A DNA stretch of 64,000 nt, taken from NCBI RefSeq assembly GCF_020410765.1, contig NZ_CP084541.1:2741001-2805000 (forward strand), given 5' to 3'. Both the position numbers and the translations under genes were made by a program. Of this stretch, positions 15,871 to 25,314 are shown piece by piece (the stretch's first letter is position 1; the number at the start of each line of letters is the position of its first letter). The notes below the pieces were generated by a model. It was not told the origin of the DNA. It worked only from the letters and a program-made list of their open reading frames with translations, and ran no database searches. Source of the DNA: Streptomyces marincola. Its GTDB lineage: Bacteria; Actinomycetota; Actinomycetes; Streptomycetales; Streptomycetaceae.

Positions 15871-18800
15871 GTGAGCGACGAACCCACCTCAACCGCCGTA
15901 TCCGCGAGCCGCGCCCAGGAGGCCGATGGATATCTGCGCTTCCCGCACCTGCACGGTGATCTGCTGTGTTTTGTCGCAGAAGACGATCTCTGGCTGGCGC
16001 CTTTGCCCGCCGCCGGCCGGGAAACGGGCCGGGCCTGGCGGCTCACAGCCGATCGTACCCGGACCGGCCCGCCGCGGTTCTCGCCCGACGGCCGCCACAT
16101 CGCCTTCACGAACTGGCGCACGCTCGACCCCGAGATCCACCTCGCACCGGTCGACGGCGGGCCGGTCAGGCAGCTCAGCCACTGGGGCTCCTACGACACC
16201 CGGGTCTGCGGCTGGACGCCGCCGGACGCCTCGGGGGCGAGCCGGGTGCTCGCGGTCGGCTCCCACAACCAGCCGTTCTCCCACTACACGTGGGCCTACA
16301 GCCTGGACCCGGCGGGCGGGCCGGGCGACCAGCTGCCGTGGGGTCCCGTGGCCGACATCGCGGTCAGCGGCCACGGCGGCGACCGGCGGACGCTGCTGCT
16401 GACCGGCAAGGCGCCGCACGAGCCCGCCGCGTGGAAGCGGTACCGGGGCGGCGCGGCGGGCAAGCTGTGGCTGCACGGCAGGCGCCTGCTGCCGGATCTG
16501 AACGGGCACGTCGACAGCCCGATGTTCGTCGGCGACCGGATCGCGTTCCTCTCCGATCACGAGGGGATCGGAAATCTGTACTCCTGCCGCCCCGACGGCT
16601 CGGAACTGTGGCGGCACAGTGATCACGACGCGTTCTACGCCCGGCACGCGGCCACCGACGGGCGGCGCGTGGTCTACCAGTGCGGCGGCGACCTGTGGCT
16701 GGCCGACGACCTCGGCCCCGGCTCGGTGCCGCGCCGCCTCGACGTGCGGCTGGCGGGACCGCGCACCGGCCGCCGCCCGTACCAGGTGCGCACGGCCAGC
16801 CACGTGGACGGCCTCTCCGTGGACACCACGGGGCGGGCCAGCGCGCTGTGCGTGCGCGGCGCGCTGTACTGGCTGACGCACCGCGACGGCCCGGCGCGCG
16901 CGCTGGCCGGGACGCCGGGCGTGCGCATCCGGCTGCCGGAGATGCTGGGGGACACCGGGCGCATCGCGTACGTCACGGACGCGGAGGGCGAGGACGCCAT
17001 CGAGATCGCCTACCTGCCGCGCGCCAGCGGCGGGCAGGACCCGCTGCGCATCGCCGCCGGCGCGATCGGCCGCGTGCGGGAGCTGACCGCCTCGCCGGAC
17101 GGGCAGACCCTCGCGGTGGCCGCCCACGACGGGCGGCTCCTGGTCATCGCGGTTCCGTCGCCGGAGACGCCCGCCGTTCCCGAGCCGGGGCCCGAGTCGG
17201 AGGGCGCGGAGGCCGAGCCGGACGCCGACGCGGACGCCGACGCGGACGCCGACGCGGACGCCGACGCGGCGAACGGGCCGGGGCCGGAGGCCGAGTCCGA
17301 GGCGGCCGGGGATCCCGGTGCCGGGGCCGGCGGGGCGGAGGAGACGGCGGAGACCGGGGAAGCCCAGGAGACCGGGGAGGCCGGGCTGCCCGAGGGCGAG
17401 GTCGTGGAACTGCTCAGGTCGGCGAACGGGCCCGTCCGCGACCTGGCGTTCTCCCCCGACTCGCAGTGGCTCGCCTGGGCCCAGCCGGGAGTCGGGCGTT
17501 CGCTGAGCCAGATCAGGCTGGTCAGGTTCGCGGCGGCCGAGCGCACGGTGCTCGACGTCACCGACGGCAGGTTCGAGGACGAGGAGCCGGTGTTCACGCA
17601 GGACGGCAGGTACCTGGCGTTCCTGTCCTGGCGCGGCTTCGACCCCGTCTACGACGTGCACACCGGCGACCTGTCGTTCCCGCTCGGCTGCCGCCCCTAC
17701 CTGGTGCCGCTGTCCTCCGCGACCCGCTCGCCGTTCGCGATCACCCCGGAGGGCCGCCCGGCGGCCGGCGGGCTCGACCCGGAGGACATCGGCGGCGAGG
17801 ACGGCACCGTGCGCGTCGAGGCCGACGGGCTCGGCAGCCGCGTGACGCCGTTCCCCGTGCCGGCCTCGAAGTACTCCTCGCTCTACCCGGTCTCGGGCGG
17901 CGGCCTGGTGTGGCTGCGGTGGCCGATCTCGGGGGCGCTGGGCGAGACGTTCGTCAACCCGGACGACACCTCGGGCCGGCCGACCCTCGAACACTTCGAC
18001 CTCACCAAGGCCAAGCGCACCGAACTCACCACCGACGTCGACTGGTTCGCGCCGAGCGGCGACGGAACGCGGCTCGTGGTGTCCGAGGACGACGCGCTGC
18101 GGACCGTGCCCGCGACCGAGGGCGGCGACGGCGACGCCCAGGTGCACGTGGACCTGCGGCGCATCGTGCACGTCGCGGACCCGGGCGCGGAGTGGCGGCA
18201 GGCGTTCGACGAGGCGGGCCGCATCGTCCGGGACTACTTCTGGGAGCCCGGGATGTGCGGCGTGGACTGGTCGGGCGTGCTCGACCAGTACCGGCCGCTG
18301 GTGGAACGCGTGGCGAGCCCGGACGAGTTCGCCGACCTGCTGGCGGAGACGATGGGCGAGCTGGGCACCTCGCACGCGTACGTCGCCCCGGCCCGCCGCA
18401 ACGAGGGCCCGCCGCACTACCAGCGCGCGCAGGGCCTGCTCGGCGTGAACTTCGCGCGCGCGAAGGACGGCGGCTGGCAGCTGGCCCGCGTGCTGCCGGG
18501 CGACTCGTCCGACTCCAGGGCGCGTTCGCCGCTCGCGGGCAGCGGCGTGCGGGAGGGCGCGGTGCTCACGCACGTCGGGGGCCGGCCCGTCGACCCGGTC
18601 GCGGGACCTTGGCCGCTGCTCGCGGGGACCGGCGGCACGAGCGTGGAGCTGGCGTTCGCCGAGGAAGGGGGGCGCCGCCGCCGCGTCGCGGTGGTGCCGC
18701 TGGTCGACGACCGGTCGCTGCGCTACCAGGACTGGGTGGCCAGGCGGCGCGAGGTGGTGCGCGAGCTGAGCGGCGGGCGCTGCGGCTACGTGCACATCCC

Positions 18801-19461
18801 GGACATGGGCGGCTCCGGCTGGGCGCAGTTCAATCGCGACCTGCGGCTTGAGTTCTCGCGCGAGGCGCTGATCGTCGACGTGCGCGGGAACGCGGGCGGG
18901 CACATCAGCGAGCTGGTGATCGAGAAGCTGACGCGCACGATCCTGGGCTGGGACCTGACCCGCGACGCGCAGCCCGTGAGCTACGCGTCGAACGCGCCGC
19001 GCGGCCCGGTCGTCGCGGTGGCCGACGAGGCGACGTCGTCGGACGGGGACATGATCAGCGCGGCGTTCCGGCTGCTCGGCATCGGCCCCGTCGTCGGCTG
19101 CCGCACGTGGGGCGGTGTGGTCGGGATCACCGGCCAGCACGAGCTGGGGGACGGCACGTACATCACGGTGCCGATGAACGCCGCCTGGTTCGACGCCTAC
19201 GGCTGGGACGTCGAGAACCACGGCGTCGTGCCGGACATCGAGGCGCTGCGCACGCCGGTCGACTGGGCCGAGGGTCGCCCCGTGGTGTTGCAGACCGCCG
19301 TGCGGGTGGCGCTCGACCTGCTGGAACGCCACCCCGCGAGCGTGCCGCCCGGCTACCGGGACCTGCCGCACCGCGGCCGGCCGCCGCTGCCGCCGCGCAC
19401 GGTCGGTTACGGCCCCGCGGCCACGTACGGCCCGGAATGCGAAGAAGCCGGGGACATGTAA
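15871..19461 (+). CDS. tricorn protease-like S41 peptidase
   Basis: This cytosolic protein of 1196 residues (GTG 15871) resembles archaeal tricorn, which trims proteasome products. Two beta-propeller regions (about 1-400 and 480-745) precede the C1 helical domain, a PDZ domain (about 845-935) and the C2 catalytic domain. The tetrad is intact: Ser834-His835 in GTSHAYV, nucleophile Ser1057 in SSDGDM and Glu1115 in DVENHG. The 58-residue step from nucleophile to Glu equals that of the Thermoplasma enzyme (965 to 1023). Between the propellers lies an acidic low-complexity linker of about 75 residues containing (Asp-Ala) repeats, absent from the archaeal protein. Confidence 0.93.
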   Translation: MSDEPTSTAVSASRAQEADGYLRFPHLHGDLLCFVAEDDLWLAPLPAAGRETGRAWRLTADRTRTGPPRFSPDGRHIAFTNWRTLDPEIHLAPVDGGPVRQLSHWGSYDTRVCGWTPPDASGASRVLAVGSHNQPFSHYTWAYSLDPAGGPGDQLPWGPVADIAVSGHGGDRRTLLLTGKAPHEPAAWKRYRGGAAGKLWLHGRRLLPDLNGHVDSPMFVGDRIAFLSDHEGIGNLYSCRPDGSELWRHSDHDAFYARHAATDGRRVVYQCGGDLWLADDLGPGSVPRRLDVRLAGPRTGRRPYQVRTASHVDGLSVDTTGRASALCVRGALYWLTHRDGPARALAGTPGVRIRLPEMLGDTGRIAYVTDAEGEDAIEIAYLPRASGGQDPLRIAAGAIGRVRELTASPDGQTLAVAAHDGRLLVIAVPSPETPAVPEPGPESEGAEAEPDADADADADADADADAANGPGPEAESEAAGDPGAGAGGAEETAETGEAQETGEAGLPEGEVVELLRSANGPVRDLAFSPDSQWLAWAQPGVGRSLSQIRLVRFAAAERTVLDVTDGRFEDEEPVFTQDGRYLAFLSWRGFDPVYDVHTGDLSFPLGCRPYLVPLSSATRSPFAITPEGRPAAGGLDPEDIGGEDGTVRVEADGLGSRVTPFPVPASKYSSLYPVSGGGLVWLRWPISGALGETFVNPDDTSGRPTLEHFDLTKAKRTELTTDVDWFAPSGDGTRLVVSEDDALRTVPATEGGDGDAQVHVDLRRIVHVADPGAEWRQAFDEAGRIVRDYFWEPGMCGVDWSGVLDQYRPLVERVASPDEFADLLAETMGELGTSHAYVAPARRNEGPPHYQRAQGLLGVNFARAKDGGWQLARVLPGDSSDSRARSPLAGSGVREGAVLTHVGGRPVDPVAGPWPLLAGTGGTSVELAFAEEGGRRRRVAVVPLVDDRSLRYQDWVARRREVVRELSGGRCGYVHIPDMGGSGWAQFNRDLRLEFSREALIVDVRGNAGGHISELVIEKLTRTILGWDLTRDAQPVSYASNAPRGPVVAVADEATSSDGDMISAAFRLLGIGPVVGCRTWGGVVGITGQHELGDGTYITVPMNAAWFDAYGWDVENHGVVPDIEALRTPVDWAEGRPVVLQTAVRVALDLLERHPASVPPGYRDLPHRGRPPLPPRTVGYGPAATYGPECEEAGDM
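17221..17268 (+). repeat. 4 x 12-bp perfect tandem repeat coding (Asp-Ala)n in the tricorn gene
   Basis: GACGCCGACGCG repeats four times without error and encodes eight Asp-Ala pairs in the linker between the two propellers. In-frame slippage would vary the linker length without breaking the gene. Confidence 0.95.
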
Positions 19462-19511
19462 CGCTGGTCACACCTCACCACCTCACCGGTCTCACACGTC
19501 GAGGAGTGCAC

Positions 19512-19724
19512 ATGGGCATGGCAGACCAGTTCAGGGACAAGGCCCACGAGCTTCAGGAGCGCGCCAAGGACGCCATGGGCGACAAGGACGGGAGCAAGAG
19601 AGGCGAGGGGAAGAAGGGGCGCGCGGGCGAGCAGGGCAGCGTGGCCGACCGGGCCAAGCAGACCGGCAGGAAGGCGATGGACGAGGCCAAGCAGCGCCGC
19701 GACCAGGGCCGCGGCCGGGACTGA
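19512..19724 (+). CDS. CsbD-like small stress protein
   Basis: This 70-residue, very hydrophilic, Lys/Glu/Asp-rich protein opens MGMADQFRDKAHELQERAKDAMG and ends in Gln/Arg repeats; heptad-like spacing suggests extended amphipathic helix. It resembles CsbD-like or general-stress proteins induced under envelope or osmotic stress in actinomycetes; the assignment is by composition only. The ATG at 19512 has GAGGAG 8 nt upstream; the ATG at 19518 is a close alternative. It lies 50 nt after tricorn and may be expressed from its own promoter. Confidence 0.7.
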   Translation: MGMADQFRDKAHELQERAKDAMGDKDGSKRGEGKKGRAGEQGSVADRAKQTGRKAMDEAKQRRDQGRGRD

Positions 19725-19818
19725 CCCGAGGCCGCCGGCCGCGACCGCGGCCGGAACCGAACTCCGCCCCCCGCGGCGCCCGGGGCCGGCAGGGAGCAGC
19801 GACAGGACAGGCGCCGGG

Positions 19819-19852
19819 GCGCGCCCGCGCGGGCACCATCGCGCGGGCGCGC
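19819..19852. terminator. 13-bp hairpin terminator
   Basis: This perfect stem (19819-19831 with 19840-19852) has an 8-nt loop, 95 nt after the small stress protein. Confidence 0.55.
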
Positions 19853-19982
19853 CCGCATGCGTGGCCCCGCGACCGATGAGTTCAGGCCGGTCGCGGAGTC
19901 GGTCGTTTCCCCAGGTGTTCCGCCGGCGCGGCGCCCGCGCGAACGGGACCGCGCCGACGGGACCCGATGCGAGGAGGAACGC

Positions 19983-20549
19983 ATGACGGCCACGCGACCA
20001 CTGACGGAACTCGACCCGCGCTTCAGCACGCCGGGCGCGACGCCCGCCGCCTGGGCGGAGGCGCGCGACGCGCTCACCGCCGCGGAGGTCTTCTGGCTCT
20101 CGACCGTGCGGCCCGACGGCCGCCCGCACGTGACGCCGCTGATCGCCGTGCTGCTCGACGACGTGCTGCTCCACGACGTGCTGCTCCACGACGCGCTGGT
20201 GTTCACCACGGGCGCCCGCGAACGCAAGGCGCGCAACCTGGCGGCCGACCCGCGGGTGGTCCTGACCACCGGCACCAACGCGCTGGGCCACGGCCTCGAC
20301 ATCGTCGTCGAGGGCACCGCGCGGCGGGTGCGCGAGGGGGCGTTCCTCGAACGCGTCGCGCGGGCGTACCGGGACAAGTACGGCGAGGACTGGGCGTTCA
20401 CCCCGCGGGACGGGGAGCTGCACCACGAGGAGGGCGGGGCCGCGCTGGCCTACGCGGTGGCCCCCGAGGTGGCGTTCGGGTTCCGCAAGGGCGCTTTCAG
20501 CCAGACCCGTTGGCGCTTTTCAACTGAGGCGGGCGACGGGACGGCATGA
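19983..20549 (+). CDS. PPOX-class FMN/F420-binding oxidoreductase
   Basis: This 188-residue split-barrel flavoprotein of the pyridoxamine-phosphate-oxidase superfamily shows FWLSTVRPDGRPHVTPL (cofactor-facing strands), FTTGARERKARNLAADPRVVL and the C-terminal KGAFSQTRWRF. Members reduce or oxidise diverse substrates with FMN or F420; the substrate is unknown. ATG 19983 follows GAGGAACGC. Two identical 15-bp units at 20160-20189 add the repeated Asp-Val-Leu-Leu-His, an apparent in-frame duplication of five residues in a loop. Its stop overlaps the next ATG (ATGA). Confidence 0.88.
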   Translation: MTATRPLTELDPRFSTPGATPAAWAEARDALTAAEVFWLSTVRPDGRPHVTPLIAVLLDDVLLHDVLLHDALVFTTGARERKARNLAADPRVVLTTGTNALGHGLDIVVEGTARRVREGAFLERVARAYRDKYGEDWAFTPRDGELHHEEGGAALAYAVAPEVAFGFRKGAFSQTRWRFSTEAGDGTA

Positions 20550-21925
20550 CGGCGCCGCGGTTATGCTCCGATCGCCATGAGAACGCAGCAGCCGCGCCGG
20601 AGCACGGGCCGGATCGCGCGGAGATGAACGACACGTGCACCGCGGGGGCGGCGGCCGGGGACGCCGGGCGGGCCGACGGCACCTGGGTCGTCGACCCGCT
20701 GCTCGGCATTCTGACGGACGAGGACTCGCCGGTGCCGTGGACGGAGGCGGCGGCGATGCTGCGCCGCGTCGGCGAGCCGGCGCTCATGCCGCTCGCCGAG
20801 GCCATCGCGAACGCCAGGACGCCCACCGCGGCCCGGCGCGCCGAGTGGGCCTTCTCCGGCCTCGACGTGCCGTCCGCCGAGGCGTACGCGCCGGCGCTGG
20901 CGCACGCGCACCCGCGCGTGCGCGAGGCCGCCGCGCACGCCCTCCAACGGCGCGGCCCGGACGCGCTGCCCGCGGCCGGGCTGCTGCTCCCGCTGCTCGC
21001 CGACCCGGACGAGCGCGTCAGGGCGAGCGCGAAGTGGGCGCTGACGGACACCGGGCCCGGCGTGCTGCCGCTGCTGCGCGCGGCCCGGCGCGGCCGTGCG
21101 CCGGCCGGGGTGCGGGCCGCGCTGCTCGAACTGCTCGCGGCGGTCGGCGGCCCGGCCGCGCTCGACGCGCGCGACGCGGCGGCCGTGCGGCGGCTGATCC
21201 GCATCAGGGCGCGGGGCGAGGTGCCCGAACCCATGCACCTGTGCGGGCCGTGGTTCGCGCTGTCCACGGACGACTTGGGAGCGGTGCTCGGCGCGTTCGG
21301 GCTCTCGGGCGCCGAGCGGGTCACCATGCGCCTGGGCGCCTCGGCCTGGCGGCACGACCAGCACGCGAGCGCGCCGCACGCGCGGTGCTCCCGGGTCTAC
21401 GTCAGCCCGGTCCTCGACGGCTGGACGCTGGTCTTCGGCACCGCGACCGGCGAGCCGCACCCGCGCGGCGACGAGCCGCCCGGGCCCGTGGTGCGCGCCC
21501 GGTGCGCGGAGCTGAGCCGGCGCTTCGGCGCGGCCCACTGGTACGGGGTGTGCTGCGCCGACGAGTGGTCGGCGTGGTGCCTCGCGGAAGGGGGCGAGGT
21601 GGTCAGGTACTACGACGCGGCGCACCCGGAGCAGACCGTCGGCGTCCCGCATCCGGCCGAGCCGGCCGACGCGCTGCCGCACGAGGCGGGCGACTCGTTC
21701 GCGGGCATCGACGCGCTGGTGACGGCGGCGTTCCTCGCCTCGTACGAGGCGGTCGCCCGGGACCTCGGCATCGCGGCGCCGCGCACGGCGGCGCTCGTGG
21801 CGGGCGGCGCCTCCGTGAACCCGCTGGCCCTGGGCCCGCGCACGCGCGTCGAGGGCGGCGCGTCGCTCGCGCTCACGGAGTGCGGCCGGGCCGCCGGCCA
21901 CCCGCCGGGGGCCCTGCGGATCTGA
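20546..21925 (+). CDS. HEAT-repeat-like protein
   Basis: This protein of up to 459 residues has tandem helical repeats between about 60 and 230 (LAHAHPRVREAAAHAL, LADPDERVRASAKWALTD, APAGVRAALLELLAAVGG) typical of HEAT or PBS-lyase solenoids used for protein binding. The C-terminal half, from about 230 (HLCGPWFALSTDDLGAVLGAFGL), is a separate, Trp/Cys-rich domain I cannot name. The start at 20546 overlaps the preceding stop; ATG 20624 is an alternative giving 433 residues. The overlap implies co-translation with the PPOX protein. Confidence 0.75.
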   Translation: MTAPRLCSDRHENAAAAPEHGPDRAEMNDTCTAGAAAGDAGRADGTWVVDPLLGILTDEDSPVPWTEAAAMLRRVGEPALMPLAEAIANARTPTAARRAEWAFSGLDVPSAEAYAPALAHAHPRVREAAAHALQRRGPDALPAAGLLLPLLADPDERVRASAKWALTDTGPGVLPLLRAARRGRAPAGVRAALLELLAAVGGPAALDARDAAAVRRLIRIRARGEVPEPMHLCGPWFALSTDDLGAVLGAFGLSGAERVTMRLGASAWRHDQHASAPHARCSRVYVSPVLDGWTLVFGTATGEPHPRGDEPPGPVVRARCAELSRRFGAAHWYGVCCADEWSAWCLAEGGEVVRYYDAAHPEQTVGVPHPAEPADALPHEAGDSFAGIDALVTAAFLASYEAVARDLGIAAPRTAALVAGGASVNPLALGPRTRVEGGASLALTECGRAAGHPPGALRI

Positions 21926-21969
21926 CCGCGGACGTTCGGGGCCGGGGGCAGGGGCCTGGGCCGGAGCCG

Positions 21970-22926
21970 TCAGTCCGCGGCACCGCCCGCGTCCCGCACC
22001 GCCTCCCCAACCGCCGCGTCCCCGGCGGCCGTTCCCGGGTGGCGCTCCCGTTCCGCCGCCGCGCCGCCGGCCCCGACCAGGCCCCGGCGCCTCGTCCCGG
22101 ACAGCCGCGGCGCGACCCGCCGCATCTCGCGCTGCCCGAGCCGCCCGCCGACGAGCGCGGGCAGGAACCCGCGCACGGGCACCGCGGCCCGCAGCCAGCC
22201 CTGGCCGTACACGTGCGCGGCGCGGCGCGCCACGCCGTCGGCGAGCCGCCGGACGGCCGGTTCGAGCGGGCCGGTGCGGTTCGCCGGCCAGGGCAGCCGC
22301 GCGCGCATCTCGGCGAGCACGGCGTCCTCGTCCGCGCCACGCACCATGTCGGTGTCGGTCCAGCTCAGGTACCCGACGCCGACGCGGACCCCGGACGGGG
22401 CGACCTCGGCGCGCAGGCTGTGCGCGAACGCCTCGACGCCCGACTTCGACGCGCAGTACGCGGTCATCAGCGGGGCGGGTGCCATGGCGGCGAACGAGGC
22501 GATCTGGAGGAAGTAGCCCCGGCTGTCCACGAGCGCGGGCAGGAACGCGCGGCACGTGACGGCCGAGCCGATGACGTTGACCTCGATGACCCGCCGCCAC
22601 GTGGCCTCGTCCGCGTCGGCGAACGGCCCGCCGGTCGCGACGCCCGCGTTCGCGACGACCGTGTCGATCCGGCCGAAGCGCCGGACGATCCCCGCCGCGG
22701 CCTCGCGCATGGCGGCGGCGTCGGTGACGTCCGCGTGCCAGTGCGCGCACTCCCCCGGCAGGGAGCCGGCGACGCGGGCCAGCTCGTCCGCTTCGAGCCC
22801 GACGAGCGCCAGGCGCGCGCCCCGGGCGGACAGGTGCCTGGCGAGCGCGGCGCCGATGCCGCGGGCGGCTCCGGTGACGACCACGGTCTGCCCTGCCAGG
22901 CCGGCGCGTGCGGTGCGGATGCTCAC
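21970..22926 (-). CDS. SDR-family oxidoreductase
   Basis: This 318-residue classical short-chain dehydrogenase has TGAARGIG nucleotide binding, NAGVATGG and the catalytic YCASK. The C-terminal extension of about 70 residues after residue 250 (GWLRAAVPVRGFLP) is as in SadH-like enzymes. GTG 22926 overlaps the hydrolase stop (GTGA). It is the last gene of the monooxygenase, hydrolase and SDR operon, an arrangement like mycobacterial mymA, lipR and sadH; the likely job is oxidising an alcohol released from a Baeyer-Villiger ester. Confidence 0.9.
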   Translation of the reverse strand: MSIRTARAGLAGQTVVVTGAARGIGAALARHLSARGARLALVGLEADELARVAGSLPGECAHWHADVTDAAAMREAAAGIVRRFGRIDTVVANAGVATGGPFADADEATWRRVIEVNVIGSAVTCRAFLPALVDSRGYFLQIASFAAMAPAPLMTAYCASKSGVEAFAHSLRAEVAPSGVRVGVGYLSWTDTDMVRGADEDAVLAEMRARLPWPANRTGPLEPAVRRLADGVARRAAHVYGQGWLRAAVPVRGFLPALVGGRLGQREMRRVAPRLSGTRRRGLVGAGGAAAERERHPGTAAGDAAVGEAVRDAGGAAD

Positions 22927-23795
22927 AGGTGCTCCTTGGTGAGGGCGCGCAGGTGCTCCGCGATCCGGTCGGGCGCCTCGACGGGGGTCATGTGCCCGAT
23001 GCCGGGCAGTTCGTGCGGGCCGGCCACGTGGGGCAGCCGGGCGGCGAGGCGGTGGGCGTGCACCGGGGGCGTGAGCCGGTCGGCGGAGCCGTGGACGAGC
23101 GTGACGGGCAGGGTCAGCGCCTCCGCCCGGTGGGCCAGGTCGAGTCCGGCCAGCACGCGCCCCCACTCGGCGCGCGATCGGCGCGGGCACGCGAGCACCA
23201 TGCGCGCGACCGCGTCGCGCAGCTCCGGCGTGGCCGCGGGCCCCAGGGTGATGTGGTGGACCAGCCGCCGGGCGACCGGGTTGACCGGGCCGAACGGGAC
23301 CGCCGCGCCGAGGAGGAACCGCTGCCCGGTCAGGCGGGCGCGGCCGGGGCGCAGCGGCAGGACGGTGGACTCGCCCGCGAGCCGGTCGACGCCGGTGCTG
23401 CACAGCAGGGCGGCGGCGGCGCGTTCGCGCAGCACGGGGCGGCCGGCGGCGGCGACCACGGTCATGGCGCCCATGGAGTGCCCGGCGAGCACCGCGCGCC
23501 GACCGGGTTCCAGGATGGCGTCGAGAACGGCGCACAGGTCGTCCGCGAGCGCCTCGGGCGAGCAGCTGCCCGGCGTCGCGGGCGTGCGGCCGTGGCCGCG
23601 CTGGTCGTAGGCGATGACGCGGTGGTCCGGCAGCAGCCGGCGCGTCAGCGGGCGCCAGAACCTGGTGTCGCAGGTCCAGCCGTGGACGAGGACCACGGCC
23701 GGCGCGTCGGCCGGGCCGCGCACCTCCGTGTGCAGGCGGGCGCCGCCGGTGGAGACGACGGTCAGTTCCTCGGCGGGGGCGTGGGTCTCAGGCAC
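22923..23795 (-). CDS. alpha/beta-hydrolase
   Basis: This 290-residue alpha/beta-fold hydrolase has the oxyanion motif VLVHGW, the YDQRGHG segment, the nucleophile elbow G-H-S-M-G (Ser near 108), an Asp in LVHGSADRLTPP and the catalytic His in PGIGHMTPVEAP. The middle region (about 150-200) forms the cap. It lies between a flavin monooxygenase and an SDR with an 8-nt overlap upstream and a 4-nt overlap downstream. It probably cleaves the ester or lactone made by the monooxygenase. Confidence 0.9.
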   Translation of the reverse strand: MPETHAPAEELTVVSTGGARLHTEVRGPADAPAVVLVHGWTCDTRFWRPLTRRLLPDHRVIAYDQRGHGRTPATPGSCSPEALADDLCAVLDAILEPGRRAVLAGHSMGAMTVVAAAGRPVLRERAAAALLCSTGVDRLAGESTVLPLRPGRARLTGQRFLLGAAVPFGPVNPVARRLVHHITLGPAATPELRDAVARMVLACPRRSRAEWGRVLAGLDLAHRAEALTLPVTLVHGSADRLTPPVHAHRLAARLPHVAGPHELPGIGHMTPVEAPDRIAEHLRALTKEHL

Positions 23796-25254
23796 GGGTC
23801 AGCACCTCGTACTCGTCGGTGTCGACGGCCCGGGTGGCGCGGCGGAACTCGCCGGTGGTGCCGGGCCACACGGTGGTGTTGCGGCCGTTCGCGTCCAGGT
23901 ACCAGCTGTGGCAGCCGCCGCTGTTCCACACCGAACGGGCCAGCCGCCGCTGGAGGCGGTCGTTCCAGGCGGCGACCGCGCCGGGGCGCGGGGTCAGCGC
24001 GGCGCGCCCCCGGGGGGCCAGCCGGTCGAGCGTGCGGAGGTAGTCGGCCAGGTAGGAGAGCTGGGCCTCGATCATGAGGATCATCGAGCTGTTCCCGAGT
24101 CCGGTGTTGGGCCCGATGATCGTGAGGAAGTTCGGGAAGCCGGCCGCCGTGGTGCCGCGCAGCGCGGCCATGCCGTCGCGCCACTCCTCGGCGAGCGTCG
24201 TGCCCCTGCTGCCCTTGACGCGTTCGGCGATCGGCAGGTCGGTGACGTGGAAGCCGGTGCCGAAGATGAGGGTGTCGGCCCGCGTCTCGCGGCCGTCCGA
24301 GGCGACGAGCGTACTGCCGCGCACCTCGCGCAGCCCGCTGTCGATCACGCGCACGTGCGGCCTGGTGAGCGCGGGGTACCAGTCGTTGGAGAGCAGGATG
24401 CGCTTGCAGCCGATGCGGTAGTCGGGGGTGAGGCGCCGCCGCAGCCCGGGGTCCCTGACGGCGCGCCGCATGTGCAGCAGGGCGAGTTGTTCGACGGCCC
24501 GCATCCGGCCCGGGTGCTTGGCGAACGTGCCGACCTGGAGTTCCCTGACACTCCACAGCAGCCCGCGGCGCGCCGTTCCGGTGGCGGGCAGCCGGGCGTG
24601 CAGCCACCGTTCGAGGCCCGTGATCGGCCGGTCGGCGCGCGGGATGACCCAGGGCGGCGTGCGCTGGAACACGGTCAGCTCGGTGACCTCCCGTTCGATG
24701 CGCGGCACGAACTGGACGGCGGACGCGCCGGTGCCGACGACGGCCACGCGCCGACCGCGCAGCTCGTGCCCGTGGTCCCAGCGGGCGGAGTGGAAGACGT
24801 GGCCGGGGAAGCCGTCGAGCCCGGGCACCTCGGGCAGCATCGGCTCGGACAGCGGGCCCGTGGCGGAGACGAGGACGTCGGCGGTGAGCGGGCCGCCCGT
24901 GGTGTCGAGGGCCCAGCGCAGTTCGTCGGCGTCCCAGCGGGCCGAGACCACCTCGGAGCCGAGGCGGATGTGGGGGCGCAGGCCGAAGGCGTCGGCGACG
25001 CGTTCCAGGTAGGCCCGGATGTGCGGCTGTCCGGAGAAGTTGCGCGGCCAGTGCGGGTTGGGCGCGAACGAGAACGAGTACAGGTGCGAGGGCACGTCGC
25101 AGGCGCAGCCCGGATAGGTGTTGTCCCGCCAGGCCCCGCCGATCGCGTCGGCGCGTTCGAGTACGACGAAGTCCGTGACGCCCATGCGGCGCAGCCGCAC
25201 CGCCGCGCCGAGCCCGCCGAACCCGGCGCCGATCACCGCCACCCTTACGTGCAT
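23788..25254 (-). CDS. flavin-containing Baeyer-Villiger-type monooxygenase
   Basis: This 488-residue FAD/NADPH monooxygenase has the FAD motif VIGAGFGGLGAAVRL at the N-terminus, the NADPH motif VVGTGASAVQ near residue 175, and a fingerprint-like F-x-G-x-x-x-H segment (FPGHVFHSARWDH). The first ATG-led extension is dropped because ATG 25254 has AGGAGG 8 nt upstream. It heads a three-gene operon and is divergent from a MerR regulator across 189 bp that contain a perfect palindrome at 25299-25314. Similar trios occur in the mycobacterial mymA operon. Confidence 0.92.
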   Translation of the reverse strand: MHVRVAVIGAGFGGLGAAVRLRRMGVTDFVVLERADAIGGAWRDNTYPGCACDVPSHLYSFSFAPNPHWPRNFSGQPHIRAYLERVADAFGLRPHIRLGSEVVSARWDADELRWALDTTGGPLTADVLVSATGPLSEPMLPEVPGLDGFPGHVFHSARWDHGHELRGRRVAVVGTGASAVQFVPRIEREVTELTVFQRTPPWVIPRADRPITGLERWLHARLPATGTARRGLLWSVRELQVGTFAKHPGRMRAVEQLALLHMRRAVRDPGLRRRLTPDYRIGCKRILLSNDWYPALTRPHVRVIDSGLREVRGSTLVASDGRETRADTLIFGTGFHVTDLPIAERVKGSRGTTLAEEWRDGMAALRGTTAAGFPNFLTIIGPNTGLGNSSMILMIEAQLSYLADYLRTLDRLAPRGRAALTPRPGAVAAWNDRLQRRLARSVWNSGGCHSWYLDANGRNTTVWPGTTGEFRRATRAVDTDEYEVLTRA

Positions 25255-25298
25255 GCCGCTCGCCTCCTGTGCGGTTCGGTCCACGAGGGGACAATCGC

Positions 25299-25314
25299 GC
25301 CAGTAATCACTGGC
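25299..25314. promoter_or_regulatory. candidate operator in the monooxygenase/MerR divergent region
   Basis: This is a perfect inverted repeat GCCAGT-AATC-ACTGGC flanked by two direct copies of ACAATCG. On the minus strand it sits between TTGTGC and ATTGTC hexamers 17 nt apart, so a bound regulator would cover the promoter of the monooxygenase operon. A second, slightly imperfect palindrome, CTACTGATCGGTAG, lies at 25339-25352. Confidence 0.5.

Noticed and set aside
15889..19371. 1160-codon minus-strand frame
   Set aside because: It lies entirely antisense to the tricorn gene, with shadow composition and no motif. High GC suppresses stop codons.
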